NCBI GenBank assembly: GCA_016840245.1 | Contig: JAEOST010000555.1 | Span: 1 to 6,565 of the forward strand | DNA length: 6,565 nt | Direction of reading: 5' to 3' | DNA from: Candidatus Thorarchaeota archaeon | GTDB taxonomy: Archaea; Asgardarchaeota; Thorarchaeia; Thorarchaeales; Thorarchaeaceae | Shown here: positions 1-5,864 of the stretch, piece after piece | Layout of the letters: the number at the start of each line of letters is the position of its first letter | How positions within the stretch are numbered: position 1 is the stretch's first letter | Program-made: the position numbers and the translations under genes | The notes under the pieces: model-generated | The model's input: only the letters and a program-made list of their open reading frames with translations | What the model was told of the DNA's origin: nothing | Database searches by the model: none

Positions 1-1367
1 AATTCTCAGAAGGACTGGATTTTGACAGTCTCACAAAGGTGGCTGAGATACTCAAAAATCTCAATGAGGATGGAGATGTTGCAGAGGGAGTTGATGCTCA
101 ACTAGATCGCTATCGTAAGGCTGCCAAGGTATTTCCCACAGCAATTGCTGAAACTGAGTCATGGTTGAATGAACAAATCAAGTCAAGGATTGCTAAGAGT
201 GAGATTACACTGGGAGGTCAACAGATAATCAGTATACTCCAATCCGCAGACATGGACGGTGCAGATCCTAATGCATTACGTAACATGCTGCCAGCTGAGA
301 TTATCGAAACCTTCACAACCACAGTTCAGGAGGCTGAGGACAAGCTCGTTGAGATGCTGGGTCTTACAGCACGTGAGTCAGACTGGGTCACTGGAGTGAT
401 TAGCGAAGAGATATCCCTGCCAGCAAAGCTGGTCCCCACTCAAATTAATGACCTTGAAGACAGACTTCGACGACTATTTGCTGACCGCCAGTTTGGACTA
501 GTAAAGAAAATTGCTGGAGAGCTGGACAAGCTACGCCCTGCTGTCATGACAGCAGTACAGACCCTTCTTGAGTACGACCTCTTTCTTGCCGTTGGTCTAT
601 TTTCAATTGACTATGACCTCACTAGGCCTAACATCAATCCTGAATTGTCGGGTGTTGGTGTTGAAGGTGCACGGAATCTATTCTTAATCCAAAGTATGAT
701 GAAGGGTAAGCATGGAGATGTTCAGCCCATCGATTATGCTATTGGTGATACTTCTTTCAGACCCGCAGGAACCAATGGTGAGAACTGTGCAATTCTCTCA
801 GGTGCTAATAGCGGTGGTAAGACAACGATCATACAAACCCTTGCTCAGATAGCCACAATGGCACAGACAGGCTTCCCTGTTCCAGCTAAGAATGCCCATC
901 TACGTGCCTTTGAGGAGATATACTTCTTCTATAAGAGCCGTGGTATGGTGAGTGCTGGGGCCTTTGAAGCCACCCTCAAGCAGTTTGCTGACATTGTTGT
1001 TTCTCAGAAAGCAAAACTGGCACTCTTTGATGAGGTCGAAGCCATTACAGAGCCTGGTAGTGCAGCAAATGTCATTGCAGGTCTCTTAGAGATTCTACAG
1101 AGTGATTCCAAGAACTGCACAGTGCTTTGCAGCCATCTTGCCCGAGAAATCAAGGAGGTCACTGATGTTCCAGTACGTATTGATGGTATTGAGGCACGGG
1201 GTCTGGACGAGAATCTAGAACTTGTGGTGGACAGGACACCGAAGTTTGGCTATCTTGCTAGAAGCACACCTGAACTGATTGTTGAACGACTTGCCAAACT
1301 CTCTAAGGGACACAAGAAAGAAGTCTATGAGAAGATTCTTGAGAATCTGGAGCGTACTCGGTCCTGA
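1..1367 (+). CDS. MutS-related ATPase, 5' end outside window (partial)
   Basis: Probable DNA repair or recombination ATPase of the MutS superfamily. The reading frame is already open at base 3 and has no stop upstream of the GTG at 39, so the true start is probably before the window; 442 residues follow that GTG. Numbering from GTG 39, the first ~200 residues are helical, as expected for the core/lever region. The C-terminal ATPase domain has Walker A GANSGGKTT (255-263; MutS consensus GPNxxGKST), an SAGAFEATL segment (305-313) where MutS has its STF signature loop, Walker B LALFDEVEA with D331-E332, and H366 in CSHLA as the switch histidine. No Smr domain follows, unlike bacterial MutS2. The overall form resembles archaeal MutS-like/MutS5 proteins (knowledge of the family; not searched). 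Any mismatch-binding domain would lie outside the window. It probably forms an operon with the phosphoesterase 23 bases downstream. Confidence 0.85.
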   Translation, partial: FSEGLDFDSLTKVAEILKNLNEDGDVAEGVDAQLDRYRKAAKVFPTAIAETESWLNEQIKSRIAKSEITLGGQQIISILQSADMDGADPNALRNMLPAEIIETFTTTVQEAEDKLVEMLGLTARESDWVTGVISEEISLPAKLVPTQINDLEDRLRRLFADRQFGLVKKIAGELDKLRPAVMTAVQTLLEYDLFLAVGLFSIDYDLTRPNINPELSGVGVEGARNLFLIQSMMKGKHGDVQPIDYAIGDTSFRPAGTNGENCAILSGANSGGKTTIIQTLAQIATMAQTGFPVPAKNAHLRAFEEIYFFYKSRGMVSAGAFEATLKQFADIVVSQKAKLALFDEVEAITEPGSAANVIAGLLEILQSDSKNCTVLCSHLAREIKEVTDVPVRIDGIEARGLDENLELVVDRTPKFGYLARSTPELIVERLAKLSKGHKKEVYEKILENLERTRS

Positions 1368-1390
1368 CATATACAACGAAGGATACCAAT

Positions 1391-1969
1391 ATGCAGAGGA
1401 TCTTGGTCTTTGGTGATACTCATATACCTACCAGATGTGACTCCATTCCTAAACCGTTCCATAAACACATAGAGCAGACCAGATACGATTTCGCTCTAAT
1501 TACAGGTGACTTGGTCCGTGAGCACTCAATGAGGGCGGTCTTACCACCCTTGCCAAGGTGCTACATTGTACGAGGCAATATGGATTACATGAACGACTAC
1601 AACTTCCACGAACAAGTCCAAGCTGAGGAATTCAAGATTCTACTAATGCATGGTACACAACTACGGCCACGTGGTAACATTGACCAGCTCTGGGAGGTTG
1701 TTGTCGAGATCGATGCAGACATCGGAGTCCATGGTCACACACATAGACCTGACATAAGATTACTGAAGGACAAATTACTCCTCAATCCTGGAACTATCAC
1801 TGGGGCTACTGGGGGTCGTTCTGGTCGAGATGATGCGAGTTTTATCGAACTGGAGGTTTCAGGTAGTAGTCTCAAGGTGATATTGCACCATACAGACTGG
1901 CGCATTGCTAAGAAATCAGAGATATCTTTCATAAAACAAGAAGGAATTATCAGAAATAACAGCTCGTAG
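1391..1969 (+). CDS. YfcE/MJ0936-family metallophosphoesterase
   Basis: A compact 192-residue calcineurin-like phosphoesterase, close to the length of the MJ0936/YfcE family, whose members hydrolyse phosphodiesters with two bound metal ions. All metal-site motifs are visible in order: GDTH (D9, H11), TGDLV (D40), RGNMD (N63), MHGT (H87) and HGHTH (H116, H118), followed by the family's NPGT segment near residue 132. There is no signal peptide or membrane segment, so it should be cytosolic. The ATG at 1391 is preceded by a GAAGGA stretch at 1378-1383 that can serve as a Shine-Dalgarno site, and the gene starts 23 bases after the MutS-like stop, which suggests co-transcription and translation from an internal message position. 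The physiological substrate cannot be read from the sequence. A convergent gene ends 13 bases beyond its stop. Confidence 0.9.
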   Translation: MQRILVFGDTHIPTRCDSIPKPFHKHIEQTRYDFALITGDLVREHSMRAVLPPLPRCYIVRGNMDYMNDYNFHEQVQAEEFKILLMHGTQLRPRGNIDQLWEVVVEIDADIGVHGHTHRPDIRLLKDKLLLNPGTITGATGGRSGRDDASFIELEVSGSSLKVILHHTDWRIAKKSEISFIKQEGIIRNNSS

Positions 1970-1982
1970 TCTTACTTTGCAA

Positions 1983-2588
1983 CTACATTGAGTTCCACGG
2001 GTTTGGACTGAGTAATCGCAGATATGTCCGTAAAACTACTCGTGACGCCTCTACAAGTGCCATTCTTACAAAGCCAGAGGATTCAGGGTCCTTACCCTCT
2101 GCTGTTCCCCTTGCAAGTCCTCGCACCTTGCCAAGCATACCTGAAGATCGTCCAATAGATGCACTTGCAGACCGCGAAATCTCCTCGGTTGGATCAATGT
2201 CGCGTGTGAACTTCAGATGAGAAAAGAAGTCAGTAAGGGTCTCTTTGACAATCTTTCTTGAGTCTGAATCAACACTCATCTCTGAAACAGACTTCAGAAT
2301 CTGCTCTCTGAGTGCTTCTGAAATGATGGACTGAACCTCCTCTGCAAACTCCCGATTCGCACCTGAGGCAACACCGATGTTGATCATCAGCATTCGAATG
2401 CGGTCAAGGTAGATTCCGACATCTCCGCCCTTGACGTCTTTGCTTCTCATAGATGCACACCAGTCGTCATAGAATCTGGACAGCTTACGAAGTTCCTCCT
2501 CATAGATAGACAACTCATCCAGCTTTTCCAGTGGTATCACTGGACACCAAATGAGGGGGAAACTCTTGTCAGCATCCTCAGACGACAT
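1983..2588 (-). CDS. Hypothetical all-helical protein
   Basis: I do not recognise this family. The product is 201 residues from the ATG at 2588; a TTG two codons upstream (2594) would give 203. ATG is preferred because a TATA-like element centred about 27 bases upstream would put transcription initiation almost at this codon, implying a leaderless message. The sequence is soluble and almost entirely helix-forming: charged amphipathic stretches at about residues 20-50 and 80-130, a Ser/Gly-rich basic linker near 140-170 (SRSASASIGRSS), and a hydrophobic, arginine-rich C-terminal helix with VRMALVEASRVVLRTYLRLL. No cysteine cluster, nucleotide-binding loop or signal peptide is seen. It is convergent with the phosphoesterase gene (13-base gap) and divergent from the TIGR04076-like gene. 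Coding is supported by length, normal amino-acid composition and a promoter, not by homology. Confidence 0.7.
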   Translation of the reverse strand: MSSEDADKSFPLIWCPVIPLEKLDELSIYEEELRKLSRFYDDWCASMRSKDVKGGDVGIYLDRIRMLMINIGVASGANREFAEEVQSIISEALREQILKSVSEMSVDSDSRKIVKETLTDFFSHLKFTRDIDPTEEISRSASASIGRSSGMLGKVRGLARGTAEGKDPESSGFVRMALVEASRVVLRTYLRLLSPNPWNSM

Positions 2589-2610
2589 AACCAATGACTT
2601 CTTTGAACGG

Positions 2611-2620
2611 CTTTTATTAC
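2611..2620 (-). promoter_or_regulatory. Candidate TATA box for the hypothetical gene ending at 1983
   Basis: On the minus strand this reads GTAATAAAAG, centred about 27 bases upstream of the ATG at 2588, with purine-rich ACGGAGTA just before it that could act as a BRE. Archaeal TATA boxes lie about 25-27 bases before the transcription start, so a leaderless or nearly leaderless message is predicted. Confidence 0.45.
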
Positions 2621-2628
2621 TACTCCGT

Positions 2629-2647
2629 CTAGATTATTGATTTCAGA
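2629..2647. repeat. Copy 1 of a 19-base element shared by two divergent intergenic regions
   Basis: The plus strand reads CTAGATTATTGATTTCAGA. The copy at 5126-5144 matches at 17 of 19 positions (the first 11 and last 6 identical). Both copies lie upstream of a minus-strand gene, in the same orientation, between divergently transcribed genes. On the minus strand the AT-rich part reads CAATAATCTAG, so it may be a promoter element or a regulator site. The surrounding intergenic DNA (2589-2733) holds nothing else I can support. Confidence 0.4.
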
Positions 2648-2733
2648 GATGTAGATGAGTGAAACTCCAGTGATTTGCTTCCTTTGCGCTCTTCAGTTCA
2701 TTATTGAGGTACTTTACATCAATTACACATACT

Positions 2734-3003
2734 ATGTCACCATACAAAATCAAGATAGAGGTAGTCGAAATTCTTGGAACTGGAAAGTGCTCCATGGAAC
2801 AGAAAGTTGGTGATACCTACAACTTTCCTGAAGACAAAGGAAAGATGTGTTCAAGCTCCTTCTACGTTCTTTATCCTTGGATATTAGTCATGCAATCAGG
2901 AGGAAGCTTCTCGTTCTTTGGGGACGACGATAGTGTGACTGTAGGTTGTCCTGACCACTTACATCAAGTCGTATACAAGATAATCCGGGAAGAAACAGAG
3001 TAA
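2734..3003 (+). CDS. Small TIGR04076-like protein
   Basis: An 89-residue protein whose layout fits the TIGR04076 family of uncharacterised small proteins from archaea and anaerobic bacteria: a beta-strand start (YKIKIEVVEI), a cysteine after the first strand (C19), a VGDTY segment, a second cysteine (C39) followed by aromatic residues, a GGSFSFFG stretch (56-63), and a C-terminal CPDHLHQVVYKI segment (C72) where the family usually has C(T/P)DG.RPV.F.I. The three conserved-position cysteines suggest metal or redox chemistry, but no function is established. The ATG at 2734 is chosen because the family begins with this strand; an in-frame TTG at 2704 would add ten residues with no family counterpart. 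Upstream, TTCATTATTG (2697-2706) is a weak TATA candidate. The match is from memory of the family pattern. Confidence 0.75.
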   Translation: MSPYKIKIEVVEILGTGKCSMEQKVGDTYNFPEDKGKMCSSSFYVLYPWILVMQSGGSFSFFGDDDSVTVGCPDHLHQVVYKIIREETE

Positions 3004-3007
3004 GCGA

Positions 3008-3016
3008 TATAATTTA
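3008..3016 (+). promoter_or_regulatory. Candidate TATA box for the cupin gene
   Basis: TATAATTTA lies just after the stop of the preceding gene and about 41 bases before the cupin ATG at 3053. This predicts a start near 3037 and a leader of about 15 bases that includes the Shine-Dalgarno-like GAGTGA at 3044-3049. The cupin could therefore be transcribed on its own as well as by read-through. Confidence 0.45.
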
Positions 3017-3052
3017 GAAGGTCTCTCAATCTTACTTCAGATAGAGTGAAGC

Positions 3053-3439
3053 ATGGTAGTGGATAACATGAATCCTGACTTTGACTACTCAATCAATAAC
3101 GATGTAAAATTTAGTCCATTGGAGATTATCGACATCCCTGGAATTATCGAAGCAAGTAAGAAGAAATGGCAGAACTTCTCCTTGTGTGAGGTGAATGACT
3201 GTGTTGTCAGATTGGGGGTCATTCATGGAGAGTTTCACTGGCATAAACACCACAATGAAGACGAGTTCTTCTATGTGATTGATGGACTCCTTTTTATTGA
3301 TTTAGAAGATAGATTTGTTGAGTTGAAGCCGGGTCAGGGTTTCATGGTACCAAAGGGAGTGAATCATCGTACAAGAGCACCCCAGAGAACAGCGATTCTA
3401 ATGATGGAAGGTCGTAGTGTAGTTCCAACTGGTGATTAG
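3053..3439 (+). CDS. Single-domain cupin protein
   Basis: A 128-residue cupin_2-type beta-barrel protein with one metal-binding barrel. Motif 1 is seen as WHKHHNEDEFFYVIDG (63-78), supplying H64, H66 and E71, and motif 2 as GQGFMVPKGVNH (94-105), supplying H105; together these are the complete His-His-Glu-His set that binds a single divalent metal in this superfamily. The N-terminal extension of about 40 residues is polar. Such stand-alone cupins have many roles (isomerases, dioxygenases, small-molecule binding), and nothing here picks one. The start is taken at ATG 3053, behind GAGTGA at 3044-3049; a second ATG at 3068 would shorten the protein by five residues and cannot be excluded. It follows the TIGR04076-like gene by 49 bases and is convergent with the membrane HEAT gene, 23 bases from stop to stop. 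Confidence 0.88.
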   Translation: MVVDNMNPDFDYSINNDVKFSPLEIIDIPGIIEASKKKWQNFSLCEVNDCVVRLGVIHGEFHWHKHHNEDEFFYVIDGLLFIDLEDRFVELKPGQGFMVPKGVNHRTRAPQRTAILMMEGRSVVPTGD

Positions 3440-3462
3440 TTCAGTATTAACAGAAGATCAGA

Positions 3463-4386
3463 TTACTCAGGTGGGATTTTCTTACTCTCCCAACGACGAA
3501 TCTTGTCTGTTTTACTTCTCGCCTCGATAAGTGCTTCCAGTGCCCTTGACGAAACCTCAGGATTTTCATCCTTGTAAACCCACTCCAAGAACAGTCTTGC
3601 ATCAACTGAATTCAGTGTTAGAAGTGCTTCTATCACCTTAAGTTTTGTATCAACATCAAAATCTTCCCATCTTTCATCAAAGATGTCAATAGATCCAAAA
3701 TCTTGTTCATGATAGCAGAGGGCTATAGCAGTCTTTAGTTGCACTTCTTCATCATTGTCCGAGAGACCCTCCCCAAGACATTCACGAATACTAGAATCGT
3801 CTAGCTTTCCAAGAAACTCGGCAGCTTGTGCCCTGAATGTAGCGTCATTTGCACTCTCAAGAACACCTAGAAGCGCCTCACTATCCCGCATCTCATACAT
3901 AGTCATTATATCCTCCTCAAATAACACTCTTGGAGGACGTCTTGCTGCCTTTCTCATGTACTCCTCCTGACTGTATTGCATCATTCCTTTTGCAAGACGG
4001 TATGCTATTCCAAAGAACAGATAGTTTGGTAATACTGCAATCAGTGGCAGAATAATAGCACCGCCAATCCCACTGAGCAGCGAATCAGTAATGGCAAGTA
4101 AGGAGGCCAGTGTGTATGCAATCATAGACTTCCTTTCTACAATTTGCTTGTCCTCCGGGTATGGTGTATCAAGATTCACTCCGTAGGGCCCTCCTCTCAT
4201 TACGAGGACTATACTGATTACAAAACCTGCTATAGAGAGCAATAAGAGGATGATAACTCGCAGCAACCCAAATTCCTGAATATAGGCAAAGAATCCTGCA
4301 AAGAACACAATTATTGGTATCATCACCTGAAGGTGTAAAATCAAAGAAAAATAGAGCCTACCACTGATAGTATCAATACCCACCAT
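3463..4386 (-). CDS. Membrane protein with C-terminal HEAT-like repeats
   Basis: A 307-residue protein in two parts. The N-terminal part has hydrophobic segments at about 14-36 and 41-63, a polar connection of about 24 residues (64-87), then a long hydrophobic stretch (88-130) that could hold two more helices. A basic segment (KAARRPPR, 146-153) follows. The C-terminal part (about 165-292) is soluble and built of roughly four helical repeats of about 30 residues, each with an Ala/Leu-rich second helix (RAQAAEFLGKL, VQLKTAIALC, TKLKVIEALLTL, VSSRALEALIEA), typical of HEAT/PBS-lyase-like repeats. These usually bind proteins, so a membrane-anchored scaffold on the cytosolic face is a reasonable inference. 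No catalytic motif is seen. The gene lies 58 bases downstream of another membrane-protein gene on the same strand. The start is the ATG at 4386. I do not know a named family with this architecture. Confidence 0.85.
   Translation of the reverse strand: MVGIDTISGRLYFSLILHLQVMIPIIVFFAGFFAYIQEFGLLRVIILLLLSIAGFVISIVLVMRGGPYGVNLDTPYPEDKQIVERKSMIAYTLASLLAITDSLLSGIGGAIILPLIAVLPNYLFFGIAYRLAKGMMQYSQEEYMRKAARRPPRVLFEEDIMTMYEMRDSEALLGVLESANDATFRAQAAEFLGKLDDSSIRECLGEGLSDNDEEVQLKTAIALCYHEQDFGSIDIFDERWEDFDVDTKLKVIEALLTLNSVDARLFLEWVYKDENPEVSSRALEALIEARSKTDKIRRWESKKIPPE
3476..3486 (+). terminator. Possible T-rich terminator after the cupin gene
   Basis: ATTTTCTTACT lies 37 bases past the cupin stop, flanked by GGG and CTCCC. 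T-rich tracts can end transcription in archaea. It lies inside the 3' coding end of the convergent gene, so its composition may simply reflect codons for lysine on the other strand. Weak. Confidence 0.2.
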
Positions 4387-4410
4387 TGACCACTATGACT
4401 CTATTCTATT

Positions 4411-4422
4411 GTTTTCTTATTA
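4411..4422 (-). promoter_or_regulatory. Candidate TATA box for the membrane HEAT gene
   Basis: The minus strand reads TAATAAGAAAAC, centred about 31 bases upstream of the ATG at 4386, inside the 58-base gap after the upstream membrane-protein gene. If used, the leader would be about 5 bases. Read-through from the upstream gene is an equally good alternative. Confidence 0.35.
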
Positions 4423-4444
4423 GCTTTAGCAGACTAGATACTGC

Positions 4445-5074
4445 TTACATAATCTCTTTCTCAACTTTCCTCAGTCTCTCAGCAAACTCACCTGCATCTT
4501 TATACTCTGTGTCTGCAATTGATGCAAGCTTTCTTAGTGCACTAAGAAATGAGGGGTCTGACTTTGCTGTTTCAATATCTAATTCCTTTTTTCTACCGCG
4601 ATCTCTTCTTGAACCAACAAAGAACACAATCAGACCTATGAAGACCAGGAGCACTCCGGGTACAAAGAATATCTCCACTGGAGGTGCATTACCCATCAAC
4701 GATAGTATCAACTGCGCACCCACCATACATATACCGAAAAAGACTGCGAAGCCCCCTCCGAATTGTAATGGAATTGCAGAGTCAGATATCTTTCCCCTTT
4801 CACTTCGGACGCCAATGAGGGCAATAAGCTCTGGTTTGTTCAGAGCATTAACCTCCCACTCATAGATCCAAGCTAGAATCTCTTCCTCAGAATCTTGAAT
4901 GGCAAAGGGATCCCCATATTCTTGAAATTCACTCGGTTGATGACATCGTTTAACCACACAATCAGTATACTCGGAGGTTTCCCTTAGCATTCCCTCTATG
5001 TCTTGACATCTTTCATCTCTATAGTATGTCAAATCAGGTAAATCTGATGCATCGACTTCTACAGTCAGATTCAT
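4445..5074 (-). CDS. Two-helix membrane protein, hypothetical
   Basis: Unrecognised. From the ATG at 5074 the product has 209 residues; a TTG at 5095 would give 216. The ATG is preferred by codon choice and a GGAG just upstream (5078-5081 on the minus strand), although the spacing is short. Numbered from TTG, the first ~105 residues are soluble and acidic, with cysteines at 30, 46 and 51. Two hydrophobic helices follow at about 112-134 (GGGFAVFFGICMVGAQLIL) and 140-162 (FFVPGVLLVFIGLIVFFVG), separated by a short turn. A strongly basic SRRDRGRKK (162-170) follows, then a charged helical C-terminal tail. The positive-inside rule puts both termini in the cytosol, with a membrane hairpin between. 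The membrane HEAT gene is next downstream on the same strand, so the two may work together (inference from position only). The start is divergent from the cysteine-rich gene at 5220. Confidence 0.78.
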   Translation of the reverse strand: MNLTVEVDASDLPDLTYYRDERCQDIEGMLRETSEYTDCVVKRCHQPSEFQEYGDPFAIQDSEEEILAWIYEWEVNALNKPELIALIGVRSERGKISDSAIPLQFGGGFAVFFGICMVGAQLILSLMGNAPPVEIFFVPGVLLVFIGLIVFFVGSRRDRGRKKELDIETAKSDPSFLSALRKLASIADTEYKDAGEFAERLRKVEKEIM

Positions 5075-5125
5075 CCACTCCAGTCTTGTCGACAATAGCT
5101 CAAAGACAGACTGTTAAGAACGTTA

Positions 5126-5144
5126 CTAGATTATTGGATTCAGA
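5126..5144. repeat. Copy 2 of the shared 19-base intergenic element
   Basis: The plus strand reads CTAGATTATTGGATTCAGA, matching the copy at 2629-2647 at 17 of 19 positions. On the minus strand CAATAATCTAG is centred about 36 bases before the TTG at 5095, or 57 before the ATG at 5074, so here it may itself be the TATA element for the two-helix membrane protein. A second GATTCA follows 12 bases downstream of the one inside the element. Confidence 0.4.
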
Positions 5145-5176
5145 TACATGATTCAACAGATATTACAAACTGAATT

Positions 5177-5186
5177 GATTTATCTC
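5177..5186 (+). promoter_or_regulatory. Candidate TATA box for the cysteine-rich gene at 5220
   Basis: GATTTATCTC is centred about 38 bases before the ATG at 5220, predicting a start near 5207 and a leader of about 13 bases. The purine stretch AGGGAAG (5209-5215) directly before the ATG would then be the ribosome-binding site. Confidence 0.4.
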
Positions 5187-5219
5187 GGATAATCACACCT
5201 ATCTTGACAGGGAAGTTCT

Positions 5220-5531
5220 ATGCCACTTGCTCGGGATGCGGACCCCAATGAAAACGAACCAGAGATGACGGAGTCCGAATATCTGGACTTGGTCTGGTTG
5301 ACTAAGAAAGCAGTACGGTCCAAACTGGAGAAGTGGCGGAAAGATACTCCAAAGGAACAAGATGAAGTGCAAGAAGAGGATACCAAAGACATCCCCAGGA
5401 CTTGCAAAACCTGCTATTTCTGCTCATATACCAGAGAGGTGAACAAGATATTGTACGTGAGATGCACGTTGGAAGAACCTCGATGGACTACAGCTGAAGA
5501 TGACCTACCCTGTTGGAAAATGACTGAATGA
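5220..5531 (+). CDS. Small protein with C-terminal cysteine cluster
   Basis: A 103-residue protein with a very charged, helix-forming N-terminal half (about 15-58, rich in Glu and Lys) and a compact C-terminal metal-site candidate: CKTCYFC gives C62, C65 and C68, then C82 in YVRCTLEEP and C98 in LPCWK. The order CxxC ... CT.(E/P) ... CW resembles small uncharacterised archaeal zinc-binding domains; four of the five cysteines could hold one zinc, while CxxCxxC also leaves room for an Fe-S centre. The start at ATG 5220 is supported by AGGGAAG just upstream. An opposite-strand reading frame over the same DNA is serine-rich and not convincing. No membrane segment is seen. It shares an intergenic region with the divergent membrane-protein gene and converges with a tiny zinc-ribbon gene 43 bases further on. 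The function is unknown. Confidence 0.75.
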   Translation: MPLARDADPNENEPEMTESEYLDLVWLTKKAVRSKLEKWRKDTPKEQDEVQEEDTKDIPRTCKTCYFCSYTREVNKILYVRCTLEEPRWTTAEDDLPCWKMTE

Positions 5532-5574
5532 AACAAGACGGGACTATGTTACTAGGAGATACCATAGACTCATT

Positions 5575-5724
5575 TCATGGCCGAGATGATGAAAATCCGA
5601 TTATATGTCCACAGAGTTCACAGACATATGCATGGTGAACTTGAAACGTACCTCTGAATTTGACCTCTTTGATATCATTACTTGTTACAAAATTCTCACA
5701 CTTGGGACATTTTCCAATATCCAT
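5575..5724 (-). CDS. 49-residue zinc-ribbon protein
   Basis: A short gene found by translating the minus strand of the otherwise empty stretch after 5531. The product begins MDIGKCPKCENFV and ends at a TGA at 5575-5577. It has two CxxC knuckles, CPKC (C6, C9) and CELC (C35, C38), the second followed by GH, separated by about 25 residues with beta-forming patches; this is the classic layout of a stand-alone zinc ribbon. Such archaeal mini-proteins often bind nucleic acid or a protein partner, but nothing indicates which. The ATG at 5724 has a Shine-Dalgarno-like GAGGT nine bases upstream (5734-5738 on the minus strand). It is divergent from the PRPP-synthetase-like gene, with 140 bases between the two starts, and convergent with the cysteine-rich gene. 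The regular paired cysteines make a chance reading frame unlikely. Confidence 0.7.
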   Translation of the reverse strand: MDIGKCPKCENFVTSNDIKEVKFRGTFQVHHAYVCELCGHIIGFSSSRP

Positions 5725-5737
5725 CCTTAATATACCT

Positions 5738-5762
5738 CAAAATAGAGATGAAGAATTCTTGT
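5738..5762. repeat. Imperfect direct repeat, copy A, with a 10-base palindrome
   Basis: Begins CAAAATAGA and ends TTCTTGT, enclosing the perfect palindrome AAGAATTCTT (5751-5760). A shorter copy with the same beginning and end lies at 5783-5801, 45 bases away. Both sit between two divergent genes, so operator sites are possible. Confidence 0.4.
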
Positions 5763-5774
5763 TTTCTTATTTTC
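5761..5774 (-). promoter_or_regulatory. Candidate promoter element for the zinc-ribbon gene
   Basis: The minus strand reads GAAAATAAGAAAAC, centred about 44 bases before the ATG at 5724, giving a predicted leader of around 18 bases that contains GAGGT. On the plus strand the same bases are a T-rich tract that could instead end transcripts coming from the gene at 5220. Confidence 0.35.
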
Positions 5775-5782
5775 GTAAACAG

Positions 5783-5801
5783 CAAAATAGAAGATTCTTG
5801 T
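5783..5801. repeat. Imperfect direct repeat, copy B
   Basis: Begins CAAAATAGA and ends GATTCTTGT. It corresponds to copy A at 5738-5762 with six bases fewer in the middle. It is followed about 25 bases later by the candidate TATA box of the PRPP-synthetase-like gene. Confidence 0.4.
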
Positions 5802-5825
5802 AGACTATCAAACTAGCCACAATCA

Positions 5826-5833
5826 ACATAAAG
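5826..5833 (+). promoter_or_regulatory. Candidate TATA box for the PRPP-synthetase-like gene
   Basis: ACATAAAG is centred about 35 bases before the ATG at 5865, predicting a start near 5856 and a leader of about 9 bases. No good Shine-Dalgarno site precedes the ATG (only GCGAAAGCGA), which fits a very short leader. Confidence 0.4.
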
Positions 5834-5864
5834 ACCTCTGTAACTCTCCAACAAGCGAAAGCGA

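Noticed and set aside
1368..1375. CATATACA as a separate promoter for the phosphoesterase
   Set aside because: Its centre is only about 20 bases from the ATG, too close for an archaeal TATA box with any leader, and it directly follows the MutS-like stop; operon transcription is simpler.
1735..1932. A 65-codon minus-strand open frame
   Set aside because: It is antisense to the part of the phosphoesterase that carries the GHTH and NPGT motifs.
3755..3970. A 71-codon plus-strand open frame
   Set aside because: It is antisense to the HEAT-repeat region, with Ser/Arg-rich low-quality sequence typical of a shadow frame.
4386..4865. A 159-codon plus-strand open frame
   Set aside because: It lies mainly antisense to the two-helix membrane protein gene, starts in the gap beside it, and has a serine-rich composition with no motif; the opposite strand encodes clear membrane helices.
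5180..5407. A 75-codon minus-strand open frame
   Set aside because: It is antisense to the cysteine-rich gene; the product is serine-rich with no recognisable pattern, whereas the plus strand has a ribosome site and an ordered cysteine motif.
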